Assembly: GCA_965224795.1 (NCBI GenBank)
Contig: CBDDAE010000002.1
Coordinates: 372,001 to 436,000, forward strand
DNA from: NVTR01 sp036480115
GTDB lineage: Bacteria; Pseudomonadota; Alphaproteobacteria; Rhodobacterales; Rhodobacteraceae
Length of the DNA stretch: 64,000 nucleotides
Reading direction: 5' to 3'
This document shows positions 44,351-53,730 of this stretch, one piece after another (the stretch's first letter is position 1; every line of letters starts with the position of its first letter). Made by a program: the position numbers and the translations under genes. The notes beneath the pieces were generated by a model. It saw only the letters and a program-made list of their open reading frames with translations. It was not told the DNA's origin and searched no databases.

Positions 44351-45004
44351 ATGTCACTACGCATCAACGATATCGCCCCTGATTTCACCGCCGATTCCAC
44401 AGAAGGCACCCTGAATTTTCACGAATGGATCGGGGAAAATTACGCGATCCTGTTTTCCCACCCCAAAGATTTCACCCCGGTCTGCACCACTGAATTTGGC
44501 GCGGTTGCTAATCTGGCAAGTGAATTCGCGGCCCGCTCAACCAAAGTGGTCGGTGTTTCCGTCGACAAAGTGGCGGAACACATTGTCTGGAAAGGTGATG
44601 TAGAAACATTTTCCGGATCCCCAATGACTTTTCCGATCCTTGATGACAGCGACCTGAGCATTGCCAAGTTGTATGATATGTTGCCCGCCGAAGCCTATTT
44701 GCCCGACGGTCGTACGCCCGCAGATAGCGCGACAGTGCGCACAGTATTTATTATCGGCCCGGACAAGAAAATCCGCCTGACGATGACCTACCCAATGTCT
44801 GTGGGCCGCAACTTTGATGAGATCCTGCGGGCTTTGGACGCAATCCAGATGACCGATGGCACCCCAGTGGCGACACCGGCAAACTGGAATACTGGCGATG
44901 ACGTCATTGTCGCCCTGTCCCTGAATGACAACGAGGCCCGCGAAAAGTTTGGCAAGATCGAAGTCGTTCTGCCTTACCTGCGCACAACTGGTGCGCCTGT
45001 TTAA
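44351..45004 (+). CDS. 1-Cys peroxiredoxin (Prx6 family)
   Basis: 217 aa. PKDFTPVCTTEFG holds the peroxidatic Cys (about residue 45) with no resolving Cys in the usual place; C-terminal extension typical of Prx6. Reduces hydrogen or organic peroxides. ATG at 44351 follows AAGGAACC. Confidence 0.92.
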   Translation: MSLRINDIAPDFTADSTEGTLNFHEWIGENYAILFSHPKDFTPVCTTEFGAVANLASEFAARSTKVVGVSVDKVAEHIVWKGDVETFSGSPMTFPILDDSDLSIAKLYDMLPAEAYLPDGRTPADSATVRTVFIIGPDKKIRLTMTYPMSVGRNFDEILRALDAIQMTDGTPVATPANWNTGDDVIVALSLNDNEAREKFGKIEVVLPYLRTTGAPV

Positions 45005-45076
45005 GCCAAAGTACATGGTCCCTGCCTTAAAGGCGGGGGCCAAATCCAAACACATGCGGTGAGTTTGGTAAGGCTG

Positions 45077-47035
45077 TCAGTTAGCAGTTTTCATATACAT
45101 CGGGCCCCCGCGCCAACGGGGAAACCCATAGCCATTGACCATCACAACATCTATAGCCTGACTTGACGAAGCGATGCCTTCATCCAGGATCGCCCGCCCT
45201 TCACTTTGCATGGTTGAGATCATTCGGCCCATAATTTCATCTGTCGAAAATCTAATACGCTTAATGCCTTTTCGCTTAGATTCTTCCAGGATCAGCTGTT
45301 CTATGGCTGGGTCGGGTTTACCGGTTTTTTCGTCGCTGTAATCATACCAACCCTGTCCGGTTTTTCGCCCGAAACGTCCCATTTCACATATGCGATCGGC
45401 GATATCGACGTAACGCATGCTTTTGGGCCTGGTGGCCGCCTGACGCTTACGGGTTGCCCATCCAATGTCCAAACCTGCCATGTCCTGCATGGCAAATATG
45501 CCCATGGGGAAACCGAATTCTACCATAGCCGCATCGACATCCTGGGGCCAGGCCCCGTCTTCCACCATATAGTCTGCTTCCCGGCGGTAGGATGACATCA
45601 TGCGATTGGCTATGAATCCGTCACAGACGCCAGCCGGCACAGCAATTTTACCCAAGCGCTTGGCAAAAGCAAACCCGGTGGCCAAAACTGCACTGTCCAG
45701 TTGTGGCGGGCGCACTATTTCCAGTAATTTCATGATATGGGCCGGCGAAAAGAAATGCAGTCCAATCAGACGCGACGGGTCTGCCAGAGATGACGCCAAT
45801 TCACCAACATCCAGATACGACGTGTTTGTAGCGAAAACAGCATCGGGGTGCGCCACTGCATCTATCTGCGTCAAAACCGCGTTCTTAACGGCCATATCTT
45901 CAAAAACGGCTTCAATGATCAGATCGGCTTGCGAAAGGCTTTTGTAATCTAATTCCCCAGTAAGGGCCGATTTCATGACATCGTGTTTTTGAGCGTTAAT
46001 TAATCCCCGGGACCGGCTGTTTTCAAGGATTGAAAAAACCCGTTCAAGCCCAGCCTGAAGGCTGGATTGATCCCGCTCAACCATGGTCACAAACAGACCT
46101 GCCAGCAGACAGGCCGCTGCAATACCCGCCCCCATTGTGCCGCCGCCAATGACGCCAATTTGGTCCAATTTTCTGGGGGCTATGCCCTTTAATTCAGCAA
46201 TCTTGGAAACCGACCTTTCGGCAAAAAATATGTGTCGCATGGCTGCAGATTGCGGGGATTTTTTTAAGGTTAGAAATATTTCCCGTTCCTTTGACAAGGC
46301 TTCCTGTGCAGGTAGATTAAAAGCGTTTTCAACAACTTCTATGGCGGCCAGAGGTGAAAGTTGCCCGCGCGCACGGTTTTTAATTGCAGTCTTAGTCGCC
46401 AGCCACTCGGCCTGGCTTTCCGGTTGTTTGATTGGCAAACAAATGATCGGTTTTGCGAGCGGCATTTGTGCAACCTGTCTGGCCAACTTAATTGCTTTTG
46501 CCAGCAAATCACCCGATGCAATTTCATCGATTAAACCAATTTCTAAAGCTTTTTGCGCAGCAACCTGCCTGCCACCGGCGATCATATCAAGCGCCGCCTC
46601 CGGCCCGATAAGACGGGGAAGCCGCACACTGCCCCCTGCCCCGGGGATCAGCCCAAGGTTTACTTCGGGCAAACCAAACCGGGCATCAGTCGTAGCCATC
46701 CTGTGGCGACATCCCAATGCTACTTCCAGGCCACCGCCTAGCGCCGTACCATGTAGCGCAGCAACCCAGGGTTTTTGCACATCTTCCAGCTGTTCAATCA
46801 GGTCTGGCAGATGTGGCGGCTTGGCTGGTTTATTAAACTCACGCACATCCGCCCCGGCAATAAATGTGCGCCCTGTACAAATTAGCACTACGGCTACAAT
46901 TTCAGGGTTCGTTTCCGTTTGCTGGATGGCTTCGGCCAAGCCTGTGCGCACAAGATGGGACAGGGCATTCACGGGTGGATTATCCACAGTAACCACGGCT
47001 ATTTCGTCTGATATTTCAATGCTTACTTTACTCAT
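45077..47035 (-). CDS. FadB/FadJ-type bifunctional enoyl-CoA hydratase/3-hydroxyacyl-CoA dehydrogenase
   Basis: 652 aa. Residues 1-190 are a crotonase domain (IAGADVREF, LGLIPGAGGSVRLPRLIG); from about residue 280 a dehydrogenase with NAD-binding IGGGTMGAGIAAACLLAG, followed by HFFSPAHIMKLLEIVR and a duplicated C-terminal domain. Hydrates enoyl-CoA and oxidises the product. Its start is five bases from the KynB-like gene on the same strand, so it probably belongs to the aromatic catabolic unit. Confidence 0.92.
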   Translation of the reverse strand: MSKVSIEISDEIAVVTVDNPPVNALSHLVRTGLAEAIQQTETNPEIVAVVLICTGRTFIAGADVREFNKPAKPPHLPDLIEQLEDVQKPWVAALHGTALGGGLEVALGCRHRMATTDARFGLPEVNLGLIPGAGGSVRLPRLIGPEAALDMIAGGRQVAAQKALEIGLIDEIASGDLLAKAIKLARQVAQMPLAKPIICLPIKQPESQAEWLATKTAIKNRARGQLSPLAAIEVVENAFNLPAQEALSKEREIFLTLKKSPQSAAMRHIFFAERSVSKIAELKGIAPRKLDQIGVIGGGTMGAGIAAACLLAGLFVTMVERDQSSLQAGLERVFSILENSRSRGLINAQKHDVMKSALTGELDYKSLSQADLIIEAVFEDMAVKNAVLTQIDAVAHPDAVFATNTSYLDVGELASSLADPSRLIGLHFFSPAHIMKLLEIVRPPQLDSAVLATGFAFAKRLGKIAVPAGVCDGFIANRMMSSYRREADYMVEDGAWPQDVDAAMVEFGFPMGIFAMQDMAGLDIGWATRKRQAATRPKSMRYVDIADRICEMGRFGRKTGQGWYDYSDEKTGKPDPAIEQLILEESKRKGIKRIRFSTDEIMGRMISTMQSEGRAILDEGIASSSQAIDVVMVNGYGFPRWRGGPMYMKTAN

Positions 47036-47039
47036 ACGA

Positions 47040-47837
47040 TCATCCAAGAAGGCAATTAACAATGGGAGAGCTGGGTTTTGCAAGGTCGCCAATCACCGAA
47101 AAATGATGGTGGTCGGGATCTATAATACAATTGGCTTTGGTATCCCCCCAGGCCTTAACCTGTAATTGCGATTGTCTGATGAATTCTGGGCGTTCTTTTG
47201 AACCTACCCAGGTCGTCAATCTGGCGTTATCAACCGGGCCAAACAGGCAGGCGCTTTCCGCCTCGGCTTCGGTTTTTGTCAGGCCCAGAACCTGGTTCAT
47301 TTTGGTTTTCAACAAAGGGCGAAGATCGTGCAACCCGCTGATACTGACAACATGTTCTATCTGTCCATATACATTGGCAGAAAGGGGACCGTCTGCGCAT
47401 AGCATTCGCGACACAAGGTGCCCACCTGCGGAATGTCCCGCCAGTCGGATTGGCCCCTTGTGGCTGTTACTTATCTGGGTAATCGCTGTAGCAATCTGTC
47501 GGGTGATTTCGGCAATTCTTGCTTCAGGGGCTAGGACATAGCTTGGGATTGCTACGGTCCAGCCACGGGCGCGCGCGCCTTCTGACAGATGCGACCAAAA
47601 TGATTTGTCCAGTTTCATCCAATAACCACCATGGACGAAAACTAAAACTCCCTTACTTGGCGTATCAGGTTGAAATAAATCATATTTTTCACGTGGATGG
47701 GAGCCATACGAAATATCACGTTCGAGGAAATTCGCTGATTTTCGATAGGCTTTGGCCAGATCTTTCCATTGGTCAGGATAGTGTCCAGCCCCGGGAATAT
47801 AGGCTGAATTCTCGTAGGCGTCGTCCCAATCAATCAT
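47040..47837 (-). CDS. Kynurenine formamidase-like alpha/beta hydrolase (KynB-type)
   Basis: 265 aa from the ATG at 47837. Oxyanion HGGYW (about residue 68), nucleophile elbow GHSAGGH, and a His in DPDHHHFSVI. The HGGxW plus GHSAGG pattern fits arylformamidases that hydrolyse N-formylkynurenine. A tryptophan 2,3-dioxygenase lies 3 kb away, supporting the call. Divergent from marR with a 226-base gap. Confidence 0.85.
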   Translation of the reverse strand: MIDWDDAYENSAYIPGAGHYPDQWKDLAKAYRKSANFLERDISYGSHPREKYDLFQPDTPSKGVLVFVHGGYWMKLDKSFWSHLSEGARARGWTVAIPSYVLAPEARIAEITRQIATAITQISNSHKGPIRLAGHSAGGHLVSRMLCADGPLSANVYGQIEHVVSISGLHDLRPLLKTKMNQVLGLTKTEAEAESACLFGPVDNARLTTWVGSKERPEFIRQSQLQVKAWGDTKANCIIDPDHHHFSVIGDLAKPSSPIVNCLLG

Positions 47838-47920
47838 GCGGTTTTTCCGTTTGCCCGGCATGGGCCTAGGCCTATCTTTTCAGAGGAAGCTTGGGTTGGT
47901 CAAGGCCAGCAAGGCAAAAC

Positions 47921-47956
47921 TTCAAGTAAATATATTTTATGTTTGAAATTATATTT
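47921..47956. promoter_or_regulatory. AT-rich inverted repeats between KynB-like and MarR genes
   Basis: AAATATA (47928-47934) and TATATTT (47950-47956) arms, with TTCAA ... TTGAA overlapping. Likely MarR-type operator for the divergent units; inferred from position and symmetry only. Confidence 0.35.
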
Positions 47957-48063
47957 GGCCTGCGGTAGTTTTCCCACTACAGAGGCGCAAGCAAAGGCCA
48001 GTTTTGGATGCAAATGCAAATGAAGCCGGGGCAACTGGGGTTACCTGAATTTTTGGGAAAAGT

Positions 48064-48552
48064 ATGATGACTTTGGCCAGTAGGAATGAAACAGGCGAAA
48101 ACACCAAGTCAAAAACCCGTTTACGGTTATGGTTGCGTTTGCTTAAAACCTCTCGCCGGATTGAGACCAAATTGCGCGAAAACCTGCGCCAGGAATTCGG
48201 CAGTACGTTGCCCAGATTTGATGTGTTATCCGCGCTTAACCAGTACGAAAAAGGCTTGAAAATGAGCGAATTATCTGGCGTTCTTAAGGTTTCCAACGGC
48301 AACGTAACCGGCATCGTAGATCGACTGGTGGCGGATGGGTTAACAATACGGGTCGCGGTTCCGGGCGATCGACGTGCCTGGCAAGTTCGCTTGACCACCA
48401 AAGGACGCCAAGAATTTGCCGCACAGGCAGCCGCCCATGAAACTTGGATTGATCAACTACTTGGCGGATTTTCTGAATCCGAAGCCAAACATGTAAGCGA
48501 ACAATTTGAAACCGTTCTTGACATCGCAAGTGACGAAAAGGGCACCGGATGA
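48064..48552 (+). CDS. MarR-family transcriptional regulator
   Basis: 162 aa winged helix with helical dimerisation ends; LPRFDVLSALNQYEKGLKMSELSG and NVTGIVDRLVADGL are the DNA-recognition part. In anthranilate/benzoate clusters such MarR proteins repress the genes until a CoA thioester binds (family knowledge). Overlaps the hydratase gene by ATGA. Confidence 0.88.
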   Translation: MMTLASRNETGENTKSKTRLRLWLRLLKTSRRIETKLRENLRQEFGSTLPRFDVLSALNQYEKGLKMSELSGVLKVSNGNVTGIVDRLVADGLTIRVAVPGDRRAWQVRLTTKGRQEFAAQAAAHETWIDQLLGGFSESEAKHVSEQFETVLDIASDEKGTG

Positions 48553-49358
48553 AACCTGCCCAAACCGATACAAAGCATTTCAGGTGTAGCATCAAAAACG
48601 GCATTGCCACCCTGACGCTAAATCGTCCGGAACGTAAAAACCCGCTGACATTTGAAAGCTACGCTGAATTGCGCGACTGGTTTCGGGATCTGCCCTATTG
48701 CGACGATGTCCGGGCAGTAATTTTCGGCTCAAACGGTGGGAATTTCAGCTCTGGCGGAGACGTGCATGAAATAATCGGCCCGCTGACAAAAATGTCGATG
48801 AAAGAGCTTTTGGCTTTTACCCGCATGACCGGTGATCTGATTAAGGCGATGGTGAATTGCGGCGTGCCTATTATTGCGGCGGTAGATGGGATTTGCGTAG
48901 GTGCGGGCGCCATTATCGCCATGTCCAGTGATATGCGTATAGCCAGCACCAACGCAAAAACCGCTTTTTTGTTCACCCGGGTCGGATTGGCCGGCTGCGA
49001 TATGGGGGCTTGCGCCATTTTGCCCCGCATTATCGGTCAGGGCCGGGCAGCAGAGCTGCTTTATACCGGCCGTATGATGGACGCCGATGAAGGCGCAGCC
49101 TGGGGATTTTACAACCGGGTTGTTGCGGCGAACCAGCTGGAAAATGCGGCGCAGGAACTGGCGACAAGTATAGCCGAGGGTCCGGGTTTTGGCCATATGA
49201 TGACCAAAACTATGCTGGCACAAGAATGGTCGATGTCGATTGAACAGGCCATAGAAGCCGAGGCCCAGGCCCAGGCAATTTGCATGCAGACCGAAGATTT
49301 CACCCGCGCATTTACCGCCTTTGCTGCCAAAGAAAAACCTGTGTTCAAAGGGGATTGA
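48549..49358 (+). CDS. Enoyl-CoA hydratase/isomerase family protein
   Basis: 269 aa crotonase fold: NGGNFSSGGDVHEI (oxyanion, first Gly) and VGLAGCDMGACAILPRIIG. Likely hydrates a ring-derived or dienoyl-CoA intermediate in 2-aminobenzoyl-CoA breakdown (inferred from neighbours). Second gene of the plus-strand operon. Confidence 0.88.
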   Translation: MKPAQTDTKHFRCSIKNGIATLTLNRPERKNPLTFESYAELRDWFRDLPYCDDVRAVIFGSNGGNFSSGGDVHEIIGPLTKMSMKELLAFTRMTGDLIKAMVNCGVPIIAAVDGICVGAGAIIAMSSDMRIASTNAKTAFLFTRVGLAGCDMGACAILPRIIGQGRAAELLYTGRMMDADEGAAWGFYNRVVAANQLENAAQELATSIAEGPGFGHMMTKTMLAQEWSMSIEQAIEAEAQAQAICMQTEDFTRAFTAFAAKEKPVFKGD

Positions 49359-49360
49359 GG

Positions 49361-50518
49361 GTGGATAAGTCATTTCTGGATTGGCCGTTTTTTGATGCTA
49401 GCCACAAGGTGTTGGCGGCGGATTTGGACGATTGGGCGAAAAATAACCTTGGCTCAGTTGACCATTTGGATGTGGACGCAACCTGCCGAAAATTGGTGCA
49501 GGATCTGGGTGCGGCGGGTTGGCTTAACCACAGTTCGGTGGATCCCAGCAACGACATTGGACTTGATGTACGCAGCCTGTGTTTAATCCGTGAAACACTG
49601 GCCCGTCATGACGGGTTGGCGGATTTCGCCTTTGCCATGCAGGGTTTGGGCACCGGCGCAATTTCACTGTTTGGCAGCAAGGCACAACAGCAGGAATGGC
49701 TGCCTCTGACCCGCACTGGACAGGCAATTTCAGCCTTTGCACTGACCGAGCCCCAATCAGGTTCAGACGTGGCAAATTCCACCATGACGGCGACAGCCGA
49801 TGGAGATGATTTTGTACTGAACGGCGAAAAAACCTGGATATCAAATGGTGGAATAGCTGATGTTTACACGATTTTTGCCCGCACTGGCGAAGCCCCGGGC
49901 GCACGCGGGTTGTCCGCCTTTTTGGTGCCCGCGAATACGGCGGGGCTAGACGTGATCGAGCGTCAACACACAATCGCGCCGCATCCGCTTGCGCGGCTAA
50001 AATTTGCAGATTGCCGGATACCAAAATCTGCCATGGTTGGGCAATCGGGCGCGGGCTTTAAAATTGCGATGTCGGTTCTGGATGTCTTTCGGCCTTCCGT
50101 CGGGGCGGCGGCACTTGGCTTTGCGCGCCGGGCACTGGATGAGGCAACAAAGCGCGTAACCGGGCGAAAAATTCAGGGCGCACCATTGGCCGATCTGCAA
50201 ATGGTGCAGGGTCATATTGCCGATATGGCGCTGAATATTGATGCCTCGGCCCTGTTGGTTTACCGCGCCGCCTGGGCCAAAGACAATGGTGCTCCCCGCA
50301 TCACCCGAGAGGCCGCAATGGCGAAATTATTCGCAACTGAGGCCGCTCAAAAAATAATCGACAGCGCGGTTCAACTGTTTGGCGGCGACGGCGTGCGCAG
50401 CGGCGAAGTTGTCGAACGCCTGTACCGCGAAATCCGCGCTTTGCGAATATATGAAGGGGCATCAGACGTGCAAAAACTAATCATCGCGCGCCAGGTTTTG
50501 GGGGCTGCAAATGGCTGA
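49361..50518 (+). CDS. Acyl-CoA dehydrogenase
   Basis: 385 aa, GTG start at 49361 after GATTGAGG. FAD-binding TEPQSGSDVANSTMTA and the C-terminal IRALRIYEGASDVQKLIIAR with the catalytic Glu position. Oxidises an acyl-CoA in the pathway. Overlaps the tryptophan dioxygenase gene by eight bases. Confidence 0.92.
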   Translation: MDKSFLDWPFFDASHKVLAADLDDWAKNNLGSVDHLDVDATCRKLVQDLGAAGWLNHSSVDPSNDIGLDVRSLCLIRETLARHDGLADFAFAMQGLGTGAISLFGSKAQQQEWLPLTRTGQAISAFALTEPQSGSDVANSTMTATADGDDFVLNGEKTWISNGGIADVYTIFARTGEAPGARGLSAFLVPANTAGLDVIERQHTIAPHPLARLKFADCRIPKSAMVGQSGAGFKIAMSVLDVFRPSVGAAALGFARRALDEATKRVTGRKIQGAPLADLQMVQGHIADMALNIDASALLVYRAAWAKDNGAPRITREAAMAKLFATEAAQKIIDSAVQLFGGDGVRSGEVVERLYREIRALRIYEGASDVQKLIIARQVLGAANG

Positions 50519-51347
50519 TCCCTATGATCCGGCCCGCGAAGGCGCGACCATGGATTTTGATGGTCGCATTTCCTACGGCGACATGTTGCAACTGGATAAG
50601 TTGCTGGACGCACAGACCGATTTTACCGAGGCGCCGGACGGGTTGTTGTTCATCATTCAACATCAGACATCCGAGCTGTGGATGAAACTGATGCTGCACG
50701 AAATTGGCGGTGCCCGCAGCGCCATCCGTAACGACGATTTGCCTAATGCCTTTAAATTACTGGCACGTGTGTCGCGCATTCTGGAACAGCTGAACAATGC
50801 CTGGGACGTTTTGCGTACCATGACCCCCAGTGACTATACCAAGTTTCGCGACGCCCTTGGGCAAAGTTCAGGCTTTCAGTCTATGCAATACCGGCTGATT
50901 GAATTCGCGCTTGGCAATCGCAATGTCGCGATGATCCGACCCCACGCCCATGAGCCGGAATCGGTGGCAAAACTGGAAAATGAGCTGCAACAGGCCAGCC
51001 TGTATCAGGAAGTTTTGCGCTACGCCGCGCGCCATGGCATGGATTTACCCAAGGATGTGCTGGCCGATCCGCGCACCACCCCCCACAGCCCGGTGCCCGA
51101 AGTTCAGGCCATGTGGGCAACCGTATACAACGACCCGGAAAACCACTGGACGCTGTATGAAATGGCCGAAAAACTGGTGGATCTGGAAGACTATTTTCGC
51201 CGCTGGCGTTTCAATCATGTCACCACGGTTGAGCGCGTCATCGGCTTTAAACGCGGCACCGGTGGCACCGGCGGGGTCAGTTACCTGAAACGCATGCTGG
51301 ATGTCGAACTGTTCCCGGAACTTTGGCATGTCAGAACGGATTTATAA
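50511..51347 (+). CDS. kynA: Tryptophan 2,3-dioxygenase
   Basis: 278 aa. Heme enzyme opening the indole ring to N-formylkynurenine. Active-site His51 in FIIQHQTSELWMK, heme-ligand His in WRFNHVTTVERVIG and GTGGTGGVSYLK are family signatures. Starts inside the dehydrogenase gene's end, so translation is coupled. Confidence 0.95.
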   Translation: MADPYDPAREGATMDFDGRISYGDMLQLDKLLDAQTDFTEAPDGLLFIIQHQTSELWMKLMLHEIGGARSAIRNDDLPNAFKLLARVSRILEQLNNAWDVLRTMTPSDYTKFRDALGQSSGFQSMQYRLIEFALGNRNVAMIRPHAHEPESVAKLENELQQASLYQEVLRYAARHGMDLPKDVLADPRTTPHSPVPEVQAMWATVYNDPENHWTLYEMAEKLVDLEDYFRRWRFNHVTTVERVIGFKRGTGGTGGVSYLKRMLDVELFPELWHVRTDL

Positions 51348-51349
51348 CA

Positions 51350-52978
51350 ATGAATCAACCGCTTGGACCGTCAGCCCATACAGACACGTTTTCACGCGAC
51401 AGCCTGCCGCCGGTGGATCAGTGGCCCGAATTTCTGCTGAATGGATTTGACTACCCTGACCATTTGAATGCTGCGCATGAGCTGACCGACGCCATGGTCG
51501 ACAAAGGCTTTGGTGATCACACCGCATTGATCGGTAATGGCCGTCGGCGCACCTATAAGGAACTGACCGACTGGACGAACCGGCTGGCCCACGCACTGGT
51601 TGATGATCTGGGAATAAAACCGGGGAATCGTGTGCTGATCCGCTCCGCCAATAATCCTGCTATGGTGGCCTGCTGGCTGGCCGCAACTAAAGCGGGGGCC
51701 GTGGTGGTTAACACAATGCCAATGCTGCGCGCTGGGGAACTGGCGGCGATTGTGGACAAGGCCGAAGTAACCCATGCCCTGTGCGACACACGACTGATGG
51801 ATGAAATCACCGCATGCGCCAAACAAAGCAAGTTTCTGAAAAGCGTGGTTGGCTTTGATGGCACGTCCAACCACGATGCGGAACTGGACCGGCTGGCTTT
51901 GGAAAAATCTGTGCTGTTTGACACCGTGCAGACCGGGCGCGACGATGTAGCTTTGTTGGGCTTTACCTCTGGAACTACCGGGTCACCCAAGGCCACCATG
52001 CATTTCCACCGCGACCTTTTGATTATCGCTGACGGGTACGCGCGTGAGGTTCTGAACGTCACACCGGATGACATTTTCATCGGCTCCCCGCCGCTGGCAT
52101 TCACTTTTGGTCTGGGCGGGCTTGCAATTTTTCCGCTGCGTTTTGGTGCTGCGGCAACGCTGCTGGAGCAGGCTACTCCGCCAAATATGATTGAAATCAT
52201 TGAAAAATACCGAGCCACCGTCTGTTTCACTGCCCCCACGGCTTACCGCGCCATGTTGGCGGCTATAGATAAGGGCGCGGACCTTTCCAGCCTGCGCGCC
52301 GCCGTTTCGGCCGGGGAAACCCTGCCCGCCCCTGTGTATGACGACTGGATCAAAAAAACCGGCAAACCGATGTTGGACGGAATTGGTGCTACTGAAATGC
52401 TCCATATTTTCATTAGTAACCGCTTTGACGATCACCGCCCAGCCTGCACCGGGCGGCCTGTTTCAGGCTATGGGGTCAAAATTGTTGATGATGCGGGCGT
52501 ACAGGTTGAACCCGGAATAGTCGGCCGCTTGGCCGTGCGCGGCCCAACCGGTTGCCGCTATCTGAACGATGATCGACAGTCTGGATATGTGCTGGACGGC
52601 TGGAACATCACCGGTGACAGCTTTTCGCAGGATGCAGACGGATATTTGCACTTTGCCGCCCGCAATGACGACATGATCATTTCATCGGGCTACAATATTG
52701 CCGGCCCCGAAGTAGAGGCCGCGCTATTGTCCCACCCGGATGTGTCGGAATGTGCGGTTGTTGGGCAACCGGACGAGACGCGCGGATCAATCGTGCAGGC
52801 ACACGTGGTTTTGAAAAAAGGCGCTAAACCCGATGCCGCTACAATCAGCGCCTTGCAGGATCATGCCAAAGCAGAAATTGCGCCCTATAAGTACCCGCGT
52901 TCGGTTGTTTTTTGCAAAGAACTGCCGAAAACTGCTACTGGTAAAATCTTGCGATATCAGTTGAAACATACAGAATAA
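51350..52978 (+). CDS. 2-Aminobenzoate-CoA ligase (benzoate-CoA ligase family)
   Basis: 542 aa acyl-CoA synthetase: phosphate-binding LLGFTSGTTGSPKATMHFHRD, adenylation SGYNIAGPEVEAALLSHPDV and catalytic Lys in PKTATGKILRYQL. Size and TGxP region suit benzoate/2-aminobenzoate ligases. With KynA upstream, anthranilate is the probable acid. ATG at 51350 is two bases after the dioxygenase stop. Confidence 0.9.
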   Translation: MNQPLGPSAHTDTFSRDSLPPVDQWPEFLLNGFDYPDHLNAAHELTDAMVDKGFGDHTALIGNGRRRTYKELTDWTNRLAHALVDDLGIKPGNRVLIRSANNPAMVACWLAATKAGAVVVNTMPMLRAGELAAIVDKAEVTHALCDTRLMDEITACAKQSKFLKSVVGFDGTSNHDAELDRLALEKSVLFDTVQTGRDDVALLGFTSGTTGSPKATMHFHRDLLIIADGYAREVLNVTPDDIFIGSPPLAFTFGLGGLAIFPLRFGAAATLLEQATPPNMIEIIEKYRATVCFTAPTAYRAMLAAIDKGADLSSLRAAVSAGETLPAPVYDDWIKKTGKPMLDGIGATEMLHIFISNRFDDHRPACTGRPVSGYGVKIVDDAGVQVEPGIVGRLAVRGPTGCRYLNDDRQSGYVLDGWNITGDSFSQDADGYLHFAARNDDMIISSGYNIAGPEVEAALLSHPDVSECAVVGQPDETRGSIVQAHVVLKKGAKPDAATISALQDHAKAEIAPYKYPRSVVFCKELPKTATGKILRYQLKHTE

Positions 52979-53038
52979 TGATGACATCTTTTGCAATTTA
53001 TTTCAGTCGCTTACGTGGTTAAGTTAAAGGAAAATAGA

Positions 53039-53275
53039 ATGAACTGTGTTTTTGTACAAATTCGCTGCAAACCCGGCACTGCCTACAAAGTGGCCGATGA
53101 TATTATGCTGCGCGAAATCCATTCAGAACTGTATTCAACCAGCGGTCAGTTTGATCTGTTGCTAAAGCTATACATCGAAAATGACGTGGATGTTGGCATG
53201 TTCATCAATGACAATTTGCTTAATATCAAAGGCATTGAGCGGACATTGACGACCCTGACTTTCAAGGCGTTTTAA
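53039..53275 (+). CDS. Stand-alone Lrp/AsnC ligand-binding domain
   Basis: 78 aa RAM/ACT-like domain, VFVQIRCKPGTAYKVADDI then VGMFINDNLLNIKGIERTLT; no DNA-binding part. May act as a ligand-sensing or enzyme-modulating protein. Good ribosome site AAAGGAAAAT. Part of the catabolic operon. Confidence 0.85.
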   Translation: MNCVFVQIRCKPGTAYKVADDIMLREIHSELYSTSGQFDLLLKLYIENDVDVGMFINDNLLNIKGIERTLTTLTFKAF

Positions 53276-53324
53276 AGTCACTGTCGATTTCCACCTACCA
53301 CCAAAATACAAAGGAAGACGGCTG

Positions 53325-53726
53325 ATGTCCCATAAAATTATCCAACCTGAAGACTGGTTGCCAGCCAAAGGGTATGCAAATGGCGTCTTAACGGCAGATG
53401 GCAGGTTGTTTATTGGCGGACAGGTTGGCTGGACCGCGCAGCAAGTTTTTGTAAGCCATGACTTCATTGGCCAGATGGAACAGGCGCTGCAAAACATCGT
53501 TTCTGTGGTTCTGGCAGCCGGTGGAGGAATTTCTGATATTGTCCGTCTTACCTGGTATGTCATTGATAAAAAAGAATACCTTGCCCGTCAGAAAGAAGTT
53601 GGCGAAGTATATCGGCGTGTTTTAGGGCGGCATTTCCCGGCGATGACTATGGTGGTTGTTGCCGGTTTGATTGAGGATGAAGCCTTGCTGGAAATTGAAG
53701 CAACCGCTGTTTTGAGCAAGGGTTAG
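53325..53726 (+). CDS. RidA-family imine/enamine deaminase
   Basis: 133 aa YjgF/RidA fold. RLFIGGQVGW opening and VVVAGLIEDEALLEIEATAVL end; the usual catalytic Arg region reads FPAMTMVVVAG, with Arg absent near the normal position. Probably deaminates a reactive enamine formed in the aminobenzoyl-CoA pathway (inferred). Confidence 0.83.
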   Translation: MSHKIIQPEDWLPAKGYANGVLTADGRLFIGGQVGWTAQQVFVSHDFIGQMEQALQNIVSVVLAAGGGISDIVRLTWYVIDKKEYLARQKEVGEVYRRVLGRHFPAMTMVVVAGLIEDEALLEIEATAVLSKG

Positions 53727-53730
53727 CGCC

